NCBI GenBank assembly: GCA_900550175.1 | Contig: URQX01000047.1 | Location: forward strand, 1 to 11,106 | DNA: 11,106 bases | Origin: an uncultured Veillonella sp. | Lineage (GTDB): Bacteria > Bacillota > Negativicutes > Veillonellales > Veillonellaceae | Reading direction: 5' to 3' | Shown here: one piece after another, positions 6,250 to 11,106 of the stretch | How the letters are laid out: each line of letters starts with the position of its first letter | Position numbering within the stretch: position 1 is the stretch's first letter | The notes under the pieces: model-generated | What the model was told of the DNA's origin: nothing | Databases searched by the model: none | What the model saw: only the letters and a program-made list of their open reading frames with translations | Made by a program: the position numbers and the translations under genes

Positions 6250-7124
6250 TGAAATACGCATTTTTCCCAGGTTGCGTTCTTGAAAGCGCTGCCAAAGAAG
6301 ACTACTTAGCAACAGTTGCTGTAGCTAAAAAATTAGGCATCGAGTTGGAAGAGCTTGACGGCTGGACTTGCTGCGGCGCGTCCCACGTTCAAGACATCGC
6401 TCCAGAAATTACACTTGCTACAAATGCTCGTAACATTGCATTGGCAGAAGAAAAAGGTTTGAACCTTTTAACTGTATGTAACACTTGTACTTTGATGCTT
6501 CGTGAAGCTAAAAACGAGCTTGATAAAAACGAAAAAGAAAAGAACGAAGTTAACAAAAAATTAGCTCAAATCGGTAAACAATACCGTGGTACAACTGATA
6601 TCACTCATTTCTTATGGGTGTTGATCCGCGATTACGGTTTGGACAAATTGAAAGCTAAAGTTGTTAAACCTTTAACTGGTTTACGTGTAGCTGAATACTA
6701 TGGTTGCCATATTCTTCGTCCTCAAACTGAAATGGGCTTCGAAGATTATCAAATGCCTACATCCTTAGCAGATTTGATCTCTGCTATCGGTGCTACACCA
6801 ATCGACTTCTCCCGTAAACTTGATTGCTGCGGTTTCCATGCTGTATACCCTGCACATGATTCCGTAATGCAAATGACTGGCTCCATCAACAAAGATGCAG
6901 CTACAGAAGGCGCAGATTGCGTAGTAACTCCTTGCCCACTTTGCCAAATGCAACTTGATATGTTCCAAAAAGAAGCAAAAGAAGTTGTTGGCGGTGGCAA
7001 AGATATGCCAATCTTGCACATGTCCCAATTAGTGGGTCTTGCTCTTGGCATCTCCCCTGAAGAAATGGGCATGCCTAAACGTCACTTAACTGATACTGCA
7101 GCAGTGACTAAATTCGTTGGTTAA
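6249..7124 (+). CDS. sdhE: HdrB-like (CCG-domain) third subunit of class-E succinate dehydrogenase/fumarate reductase
   Basis: A 291-residue protein of the heterodisulfide-reductase subunit B family with two complete CCG motifs. The first comprises Cys9, Cys41-Cys42-Gly and Cys77-x2-Cys80; the second Cys153, Cys193-Cys194-Gly and Cys229-x2-Cys232. In HdrB these motifs bind non-cubane [4Fe-4S] clusters. In class-E enzymes (SdhE of Sulfolobales, MfrE of epsilonproteobacteria) the subunit replaces the cytochrome b anchor and handles quinone or another electron donor. No membrane helix is evident, so attachment would be peripheral. A Lys/Glu-rich linker (about 88-112) separates the two halves. 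GAGGAGG precedes the start, which overlaps the sdhB stop by one base. The symbol sdhE here means the class-E subunit, not the unrelated E. coli flavinylation factor. A thiol donor, as in the archaeal TfrAB enzyme, cannot be excluded. Confidence 0.9.
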   Translation: MKYAFFPGCVLESAAKEDYLATVAVAKKLGIELEELDGWTCCGASHVQDIAPEITLATNARNIALAEEKGLNLLTVCNTCTLMLREAKNELDKNEKEKNEVNKKLAQIGKQYRGTTDITHFLWVLIRDYGLDKLKAKVVKPLTGLRVAEYYGCHILRPQTEMGFEDYQMPTSLADLISAIGATPIDFSRKLDCCGFHAVYPAHDSVMQMTGSINKDAATEGADCVVTPCPLCQMQLDMFQKEAKEVVGGGKDMPILHMSQLVGLALGISPEEMGMPKRHLTDTAAVTKFVG

Positions 7125-7127
7125 TTC

Positions 7128-7179
7128 GTTTGATTTAGACATGACCTCAGTTGGTCCTCGTACTGTCTTAAATCTAAAC
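7128..7179 (+). other. Structured element in the sdhE 3' untranslated region
   Basis: GTTT-GATTTAGAC (7128-7140) pairs with GTC-t-TAAATC-t-AAAC (7165-7179), leaving two single bulged U residues. Nested inside, GACC (7143-7146) pairs with GGTC (7153-7156). It lies between the sdhE stop codon and the operon terminator. It might protect the 3' end or be a small-RNA region. I recognise no named RNA family. Confidence 0.4.
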
Positions 7180-7201
7180 CTATTATCATAATTACCAGAA
7201 G

Positions 7202-7230
7202 AACCCCCTAGCTTAGGCTAGGGGGTTTTT
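7202..7230 (+). terminator. Strong intrinsic terminator of the sdhABE operon
   Basis: AACCCCCTAGC (7202-7212), loop TTAG, and GCTAGGGGGTT (7217-7227) form an 11-bp stem, followed by a T-run (TTTTTCTTTT). The stem is very GC-rich for this genome, which marks an efficient terminator. Confidence 0.95.
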
Positions 7231-7325
7231 CTTTTGATATCAATTGAGAATTATAGTATAATAAAAATATTAATTGTATAAACTTATATGAGTGATAACT
7301 AATGTGTTGTTATTCGTAAATTATT

Positions 7326-7354
7326 TTGATGTTACATATTCTAAGAAATATAAT
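7326..7354 (+). promoter_or_regulatory. Promoter of the kinase-fold gene
   Basis: TTGATG (7326-7331) and consensus TATAAT (7349-7354) have a 17-nt spacer, giving an expected start near 7361 and a leader of about 85 nt. A second TATAAT at 7373-7378 lacks a matching -35. Confidence 0.6.
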
Positions 7355-7445
7355 AATAAGAGGGGACGCTGTTATAATAGCTTGCTTGGGTATGTGTGCT
7401 TAAGGGGTACTAGTATTATAGAGTGTTATACAAAGGGAGGCTATA

Positions 7446-8192
7446 ATGAATGATATGTTATTAGAATATATTGATCGCATAATCGATGAAGAGAAAGACC
7501 ATCGTGTTTTTCCTGTAGAGTTTAATGATAAAACCTATTATGTAAAACAAGATATCAGTAATCACCGCTCTAGTTGGATTAAACCAGCTCCTAGAGCTTC
7601 TTTTGATTATGAGTTCTATAAAATTTCTTTTGTAAACACACAATTGCCTGTAGCACCAGTGATTGCTGGTTTTAGAGAGCATTATTTCGTTACAGAAGGG
7701 TCTGGTAAAACATTAACCTATTATAGTGAATTGCCAGCGCAACATCCTGATGATGATAGCTTACAAGATATGGTCACTCATATCTTCTATAGCTTTGGTA
7801 AAACATTGGGACAACTTCATGATTATGGTTTGTCCCATGGCCGTCCTGCCATGCGAGATATCACCTATGATCCAGATACTGATAAGGTTACTTTATTAGA
7901 TTGGGAAAATGGCCGTCGTTGGACTGAATTTACACCGCAAGGTTGGGATTTACTTATCTTTGTTCACAGCTACTTGCGTGAGGATAACCTACCGATTTCT
8001 TACCTATATGCAATGATGAATGGTTATAGTTCAGCCCGTACAGCACGTGATACAGTATTGCATGTAAAAGAAATCTTACGCAAACGCGAATGTCTTTTTA
8101 AGTTCTGTCGTATGCTAAATCCGTTCCATTTTGTAGATACAGAAGCAGCTGTTAAAGCCTATGACTTCATGTTGGCCTTGAAAACCGAATAG
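7446..8192 (+). CDS. Kinase-fold protein, lipopolysaccharide-kinase (InaA)-like
   Basis: A 248-residue soluble protein with features of the small bacterial kinase-like family related to InaA/WaaP sugar kinases. The likely ATP-site lysine is Lys34 (YYVKQD) with a candidate partner Glu56. The catalytic-loop motif is LHDYGLSHGRPAMRDITYD (His131, Arg137-Asp138) and the metal-binding motif is LLDWENG (Asp152). The HGRPAxRD form differs from the HGDxxxxN of aminoglycoside phosphotransferases and resembles proteins annotated as LPS kinase-like. The Shine-Dalgarno GGGAGG sits 5 nt before ATG. It stands alone between its own promoter and terminator. As the presumed host is a diderm, phosphorylation of an LPS-core sugar is possible, but the substrate is not shown by sequence or context. 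Some members could be pseudokinases; here the key Lys and Asp are present. Confidence 0.65.
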   Translation: MNDMLLEYIDRIIDEEKDHRVFPVEFNDKTYYVKQDISNHRSSWIKPAPRASFDYEFYKISFVNTQLPVAPVIAGFREHYFVTEGSGKTLTYYSELPAQHPDDDSLQDMVTHIFYSFGKTLGQLHDYGLSHGRPAMRDITYDPDTDKVTLLDWENGRRWTEFTPQGWDLLIFVHSYLREDNLPISYLYAMMNGYSSARTARDTVLHVKEILRKRECLFKFCRMLNPFHFVDTEAAVKAYDFMLALKTE

Positions 8193-8270
8193 TATTTATC
8201 TATTAATCACGAACCTTAATAATGGTTTATAGTGCTTTATAGATTTTCATTGCCCTTTATGGGCTTATGT

Positions 8271-8327
8271 AGACCTTTACAGTTGTTAGTTATATTTGTA
8301 TAGCTAATGATTTGTAAGGGTCTTTTT
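8271..8327 (+). terminator. Terminator of the kinase-fold gene
   Basis: AGACCTTTACA (8271-8281) pairs with TGTAAGGGTCT (8313-8323) with one G-U wobble, followed by TTTTT. The long loop contains a second stem, TTAGTTATA pairing with TATAGCTAA (one wobble) over TTTG. Confidence 0.75.
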
Positions 8328-8354
8328 CTGTATTTATGACATGTTTATAGCGTG

Positions 8355-8404
8355 TATACTTCTGTATTGTTTGTTAGATTTATATAAATACTGTAAGAAG
8401 TATA
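8355..8404. repeat. 9-bp perfect inverted repeat upstream of the DUF1659 gene
   Basis: TATACTTCT (8355-8363) and AGAAGTATA (8396-8404) are exact inverted copies. GTATT (8364-8368) and AATAC (8387-8391) extend the pairing beyond a 4-nt bulge. It is located about 110 bp before the DUF1659 start codon and is either an operator pair or a leader stem. I see no convincing promoter nearby; TATACT at 8355-8360 is a possible -10 without a well-spaced -35. Confidence 0.4.
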
Positions 8405-8470
8405 GATTTAAAGTTGTTGTTCTCTGACTTTCACAATGATTACCTTAATTACTCTAGCGGGGGTTGTCGA

Positions 8471-8510
8471 GAGGGACCCTCAGGAATATAAGAGGGTGAA
8501 AGGAGGTGAT
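8471..8510 (+). promoter_or_regulatory. Structured leader with 12-nt Shine-Dalgarno before DUF1659 gene
   Basis: ACCCTC (8476-8481) pairs with GAGGGT (8492-8497) just ahead of AAAGGAGGTGAT (8499-8510), which is fully complementary to the usual 3' end of 16S rRNA (ATCACCTCCTTT). ACCC could alternatively pair with GGGT (8461-8464). GGAGG ends 7 nt before ATG 8514 and decides that start over the in-frame ATG at 8436, which has no Shine-Dalgarno. Confidence 0.55.
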
Positions 8511-8513
8511 ACG

Positions 8514-8720
8514 ATGGCTAACATTAAACGCACAAAATTGGTGTTGCGTTTTAACATCGGCACCGAAGATGCGCCGAAGTACAAAGACGTAACCTATACT
8601 CGTGTTGCAGAAGAAGCGTCCGACGATAATGTAAAAACTGTTGGTAATGCGCTAGCAGCCTTGTATGACCACAGCTTGTCCGACGTGGTCCGCGTCAATG
8701 AAGTATCCTTAGGACATTAA
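8514..8720 (+). CDS. DUF1659 family small protein
   Basis: A 68-residue protein, beginning MANIKRTKLVLRFNIGTED, that resembles DUF1659 proteins of Firmicutes in size, in the beta-rich N-terminal half (LVLRFNIG...YKDVTYTRV), the central ASDDNVKTVGNALAALYDHSL helix and the C-terminal VVRVNEVSL strand. The function of the family is unknown. The start is set by the extended Shine-Dalgarno at 8499-8510. In Firmicutes DUF1659 and DUF2922 genes are often adjacent, which matches the gene following at 8956. Base composition is richer in G/C than the surrounding DNA. No signal peptide or membrane helix is seen. Confidence 0.75.
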   Translation: MANIKRTKLVLRFNIGTEDAPKYKDVTYTRVAEEASDDNVKTVGNALAALYDHSLSDVVRVNEVSLGH

Positions 8721-8758
8721 TCTAGATGATTAAATTACTTTTGTAGGTGATCCAAACA

Positions 8759-8841
8759 CATCCTTATTGCTAGTTTTTATATCCTCCCATAGTCGTAACA
8801 GGATATAGAGATAGCAAACCCTCACATTCCCATCCTTATTG
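8759..8841 (+). repeat. 11-bp direct repeats flanking a two-part hairpin between the DUF1659 and DUF2922 genes
   Basis: CATCCTTATTG occurs at 8759-8769 and again at 8831-8841. Starting within the first copy and ending before the second, TTGCTA (8767-8772) pairs with TAGCAA (8812-8817), and inside it TATATCCT (8778-8785) pairs with AGGATATA (8800-8807) over a 14-nt loop. There is no T-run, so this is not an intrinsic terminator. ATCTAGAT also occurs near both ends of the spacer (8720-8727 and 8909-8916). The function is unknown. Confidence 0.45.
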
Positions 8842-8955
8842 ATATGAATCGTAGATAGATACATTTGATCTTAGAGGAACTACATAATTCCAACGATTGC
8901 TTCGTTCTATCTAGATTTGAGAACTTGTTTATGAAACGTGAAAGGAGGCGCCCAC

Positions 8956-9177
8956 ATGGCGGAAAAACGCGTTGTATATCTTACATTTTCTACGGTCGGT
9001 GGTAAAAGCACATCAGTCACAATTAGTGCTCCTCGTGCTGGAATTACTTTACAAGATGCTAAAACAGCGGCTAACGCGCTAGTAGCTAACAAAGTAATCC
9101 TTGGTTCTGGTGATGCAGAACTTGCTGCATTTACTACGGCTCGTGAAGTAACAACTCAAACTACTGAATTGCAATAA
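8956..9177 (+). CDS. DUF2922 family small protein
   Basis: A 73-residue protein, beginning MAEKRVVYLTFSTVGGKST, with the layout of DUF2922: an N-terminal strand ending in F, GGKSTSVTISAPRAGIT, a helix (QDAKTAANALVANKVI), and a C-terminal AREVTTQTTELQ strand. AAAGGAGG (8941-8948) lies 7 nt upstream and favours ATG 8956 over the upstream GTG at 8938, which would place the Shine-Dalgarno inside the gene. The family's function is unknown. It is probably a partner of the DUF1659 product, since the two genes often occur together. The 235-nt gap is unusually long for such a pair, so the two may be transcribed or processed separately. It ends before a good terminator. Confidence 0.75.
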   Translation: MAEKRVVYLTFSTVGGKSTSVTISAPRAGITLQDAKTAANALVANKVILGSGDAELAAFTTAREVTTQTTELQ

Positions 9178-9199
9178 TCGCATACAGTTAAATAGTAAG

Positions 9200-9228
9200 A
9201 AGGCTTTCACTGTGGTGAGGGCCTTTTT
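9200..9228 (+). terminator. Terminator after the DUF2922 gene
   Basis: AAGGCTTTCAC (9200-9210), loop TGTG, and GTGAGGGCCTT (9215-9225) form an 11-bp stem with two G-U wobbles, followed by TTTATTAT. Confidence 0.8.
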
Positions 9229-9278
9229 ATTATGGTAAAATATAAGGTATACCGAATAGGTATGATAACAATGATAAT

Positions 9279-9304
9279 ATTATGCACAAAATTTTGCGCA
9301 TAAT
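9279..9304. promoter_or_regulatory. 26-bp imperfect palindrome upstream of dedA, candidate operator
   Basis: ATTATGC (9279-9285) mirrors GCATAAT (9298-9304), and CAAAA (9287-9291) mirrors TTTTG (9292-9296), with a single A/C mismatch between. It lies 35-60 bp before the preferred GTG start of dedA. It spans an upstream in-frame ATG (9282) that has no ribosome-binding site, which suggests that ATG is not used. AT-rich TATGAT/GATAAT sequences just upstream could be -10 elements, but no clear -35 is seen. Confidence 0.45.
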
Positions 9305-9338
9305 GGAACCCATATGGGGATTTAAAAGGGGTAAAACA

Positions 9339-9926
9339 GTGGAATATATTATTTCGTTCATGGAAACGTATGGCTATGCAGCCATGTTTATTGCAATGGT
9401 TTTGGAAAATGCTAACATTCCTATTCCTAGTGAAATCGTCTTAGGTTTTGCAGGATATCTGATCGCTCAAGGTATATTTGATTTACATACGACTATGGTT
9501 GTAGGTACTTTAGCAGGTATTGTGGGGTCTATCTTATCCTACTGGATGGGTGAGTATGGCGGACGTCCACTCCTTTTGAAATACGGTAAATACATATTCT
9601 TTAATGAACATAAATTTGAGCTAGCTGAAAAGATGTTTAATAAATACGGTGGCGCAGCGGTATTCTTTGGCCGTTTATTGCCAGGTGTTCGTACATTCAT
9701 TTCTTTCCCAGCTGGCATGGCTCGCTATCCTATGTGGCATTTTGTCATTTGGACTGTACTAGGTACGATTCCTTGGACAATCCTTCTTGTTTATTTAGGC
9801 AAAGTGCTTGGTGAAAACTGGAAGGATCTTATCCAATATAATCATGAGTTCTTGGTTATTATGATTGTTGTATTCGTTATTATAGCGGCTGTATTGGGCT
9901 TTAAATACTATCGCAATCGCCGATAA
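9339..9926 (+). CDS. DedA family membrane protein (putative undecaprenyl-phosphate translocase)
   Basis: A 195-residue polytopic membrane protein from GTG 9339, with AAAAGGGG (9324-9331) about 7 nt upstream. The ORF extends to ATG 9282, but that start and ATG 9303 have no Shine-Dalgarno, and the GTG start gives the usual DedA length and N-terminus (MEYIISFMETYGY). DedA hallmarks are LENANIPIPSEIVLGFAGY (22-40) and FFGRLLPGVRTFISFPAG (109-126, with Arg112 and Arg118), flanked by membrane helices and ending in a hydrophobic helix (about 168-188) with a basic tail. Several family members recycle undecaprenyl phosphate or other phospholipids across the cytoplasmic membrane, though the substrate here is inferred. 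The GT39 gene follows 10 nt later, with its Shine-Dalgarno overlapping this stop codon, so the two are co-translated. That pairing fits a shared lipid-phosphate carrier. Confidence 0.88.
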   Translation: MEYIISFMETYGYAAMFIAMVLENANIPIPSEIVLGFAGYLIAQGIFDLHTTMVVGTLAGIVGSILSYWMGEYGGRPLLLKYGKYIFFNEHKFELAEKMFNKYGGAAVFFGRLLPGVRTFISFPAGMARYPMWHFVIWTVLGTIPWTILLVYLGKVLGENWKDLIQYNHEFLVIMIVVFVIIAAVLGFKYYRNRR

Positions 9927-9936
9927 GGAGGCCCTT

Positions 9937-11106
9937 ATGAAACTTTCACGATTAACACCAGTCGTATTTATTGTATGGCTCGTTTTTTATCTATTTGGCA
10001 ATAATATGTTGCCTGTTACGGATCCTGTGGAATCTAACTATGCGTTAACTGCTAAGGAAATGGTTCTCTCCGGAGATTGGTTGTCACCTCAAATTTACGG
10101 CACCTATTGGTACGATAAACCGATTATGATTTATTGGCTCATTGCCCTTGGATTTAAAATCTTTGGTATTGCCGATTGGGTGGTTCGTTTACCAAGTGCT
10201 ATCTTTGGCGCTTTATCTGTAGCGACTATGTATCAATCGACGCGTACTATGAGCGGCAAGTGGGCCCTCGGCTTAATTGCGGCTGGTGTTCTTGGTACAT
10301 CCCTCATGTTCTGGACCGTAGCCCATGGCGTTATTACGGACATGGTGCTACTTTATACGACGATCATGGTCATGATTTATTCCTATAAGGGAATGGTGGA
10401 ACAGAAACCACATGCTATGATTGTGGCCTATATCTTTGCAGCCCTCGGGGTGCTCACAAAGGGGCCTGTAGCACTCGTTTTGCCGGGGATGATTTTACTC
10501 GTTTTTGCCGGTATCAATCGTTCTTGGTCGATGGTGAAAGCTATCTTTGATTGGCGTGGCATTCTTGCCTTTTGTGTAGTCTGCTTGCCGTGGTATATGT
10601 ATATGTACAGCGTTCACGGTCAAGATTTTATCAATGGCTTCTTAGGGCTTCACAATGTAACACGGGCCACACAATCTGAACATCCTGAAGATAATGTGTG
10701 GTGGTATTATATCGCCATCTTCCTAGGTGCTTCTTTGCCGTGGACTGGTGCTGTTATTTACGGTATGATTGATGGTTTTAAACAGCGTCATACAGCCTTT
10801 ATCTATAACATGACTTGGGGTGTTGGGGTCGTTTTGTTCTACACCTTAATGGCTACAAAATATCCTTTATATACATTCGTGAGCTTAGTTCCCTTTAGTG
10901 CCATCGGCGCTATGGGCGTTATGAAGATTATACGTAAAGGTAAATCTAGAGCGGTTAAATGGGTCATTATGGGACCTACCTTACTCTTATGGATTGCTTA
11001 TGTAGCGGGATCATTCTTCGCTCCATGGGGCTTCTATTTCTTGCTCTATGTTGTGGTGGCTGTAGCCGTACTCCTTTTATTCCATGCATGGGATACGAAA
11101 AAAGGG
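9937..11106 (+). CDS. ArnT-like glycosyltransferase family 39 (PMT superfamily) protein, 5' part
   Basis: The frame opens at ATG 9937, with AAGGAGG (9925-9931) overlapping the dedA stop, and stays open for 390 codons to the window edge without a stop. The first extracytoplasmic loop holds VTDPVESNYALTAKEM (Asp29, Glu32), SGDWLSPQIYG and WYDKPIMIYW (Asp60-Lys61-Pro62), then RLPSA. Later come LTKGPVAL and LPWYMY. These are the marks of ArnT-like lipid-linked sugar transferases (GT39/GT83), with Asp29 in the place of the catalytic/metal-binding acid. About ten hydrophobic segments are visible. The loop motif is DPVESNYA rather than the common DExRYA. In ArnT the donor is a polyprenyl-phosphate sugar and the acceptor is lipid A; donor and acceptor here are not known. 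It probably acts on the outer face of the inner membrane. Confidence 0.88.
   Translation, partial: MKLSRLTPVVFIVWLVFYLFGNNMLPVTDPVESNYALTAKEMVLSGDWLSPQIYGTYWYDKPIMIYWLIALGFKIFGIADWVVRLPSAIFGALSVATMYQSTRTMSGKWALGLIAAGVLGTSLMFWTVAHGVITDMVLLYTTIMVMIYSYKGMVEQKPHAMIVAYIFAALGVLTKGPVALVLPGMILLVFAGINRSWSMVKAIFDWRGILAFCVVCLPWYMYMYSVHGQDFINGFLGLHNVTRATQSEHPEDNVWWYYIAIFLGASLPWTGAVIYGMIDGFKQRHTAFIYNMTWGVGVVLFYTLMATKYPLYTFVSLVPFSAIGAMGVMKIIRKGKSRAVKWVIMGPTLLLWIAYVAGSFFAPWGFYFLLYVVVAVAVLLLFHAWDTKKG

Noticed and set aside
6749..7072. Antisense ORFs within sdhE, and 5532-5784 within sdhB
   Set aside because: They lie opposite conserved CCG or Fe-S coding sequence, with no start signals and no family resemblance.
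8252..8264. GCCC/GGGC hairpin as terminator of the kinase-fold gene
   Set aside because: The stem is only 4 bp with no T-run; the hairpin at 8271-8327 followed by TTTTT is the better terminator.
8436..8513. 26-codon N-terminal extension of the DUF1659 protein
   Set aside because: The upstream ATG has no Shine-Dalgarno, while the internal ATG 8514 has a 12-nt one and gives the normal family length. The extension would also be encoded by the leader hairpin.
9272..9286. Second Fur-like box before dedA (TGATAAT...)
   Set aside because: Only the left half matches; the right half has about 3 of 7 consensus bases, and the palindrome in this region has a different centre.
10176..10388. 70-codon + strand ORF inside the GT39 gene
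   Set aside because: It is out of frame with the open 390-codon transferase frame, which carries the recognised motifs.
1..11106. CRISPR array, tRNA/rRNA genes, transposase or prophage genes
   Set aside because: I saw no regularly spaced repeats, cloverleaf or rRNA-like sequence, transposase motifs or integrase anywhere on either strand.

Overview
The window looks like chromosomal DNA from a low-GC, anaerobic, diderm Firmicute of the Negativicutes, most probably Veillonella or a close relative. This is inferred from recognition of the gene set: a fumarate reductase/succinate dehydrogenase with a heterodisulfide-reductase-like third subunit, a DUF1659/DUF2922 small-protein pair, a lipopolysaccharide-kinase-like protein, and DedA beside an ArnT-like glycosyltransferase. 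No rRNA or database match was available to confirm the genus.

Layout. (1) Positions 1-423 carry the 3' end of a DUF445 membrane-protein gene on the + strand. It converges on a two-component operon on the - strand: an OmpR/PhoB-type response regulator (2682-2008) followed, with a 23-nt overlap, by a HAMP sensor histidine kinase (2030-615). A bidirectional terminator and a second hairpin separate the convergent genes. (2) Positions 2683-3566 form a long AT-rich intergenic region. It contains an inverted repeat before the response regulator, a perfect 7-1-7 Fur-box sequence, a possible 39-codon ORF, a 12-bp palindrome and a good promoter for the next operon. (3) Positions 3567-7124 are a tight three-gene operon, sdhA-sdhB-sdhE. 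The flavoprotein has Ala where the covalent-FAD histidine normally sits. The iron-sulfur subunit has an extra Cys that should turn the usual [3Fe-4S] centre into a [4Fe-4S] centre. The third subunit carries two complete CCG motifs, and no cytochrome b anchor gene is present. In a propionate-forming fermenter this enzyme would be expected to reduce fumarate. A strong terminator closes the operon. (4) Positions 7326-8327 are a monocistronic kinase-fold gene with its own promoter and terminator. (5) Positions 8355-9228 carry two very small genes, DUF1659 and DUF2922, each with a strong Shine-Dalgarno site. They are separated by 235 nt of non-coding, structured and repeated sequence. (6) From 9279 to the end lie DedA, whose real start is probably GTG at 9339, and an ArnT-like GT39/PMT glycosyltransferase that runs off the window. 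Both are tied to undecaprenyl-phosphate lipid chemistry.

How the parts may fit together. The three-subunit reductase is the metabolic core. It carries several Fe-S clusters (one [2Fe-2S], two predicted [4Fe-4S] in SdhB, and up to two non-cubane clusters in SdhE). A Fur box about 500 bp upstream therefore suggests an iron-responsive element between the two-component system and the reductase, although the transcript it controls is not certain. The rest of the window concerns the envelope (DUF445, sensor kinase, kinase-fold protein, DedA, GT39) or is of unknown function. I see no tRNA, rRNA, CRISPR array, insertion sequence or prophage gene. Nothing here amounts to a clear new defence or mobile system. 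The least explained parts are the Fur-box region, the structured DNA around the DUF1659/DUF2922 genes, and a half-site shared by the palindromes in front of sdhA and dedA.
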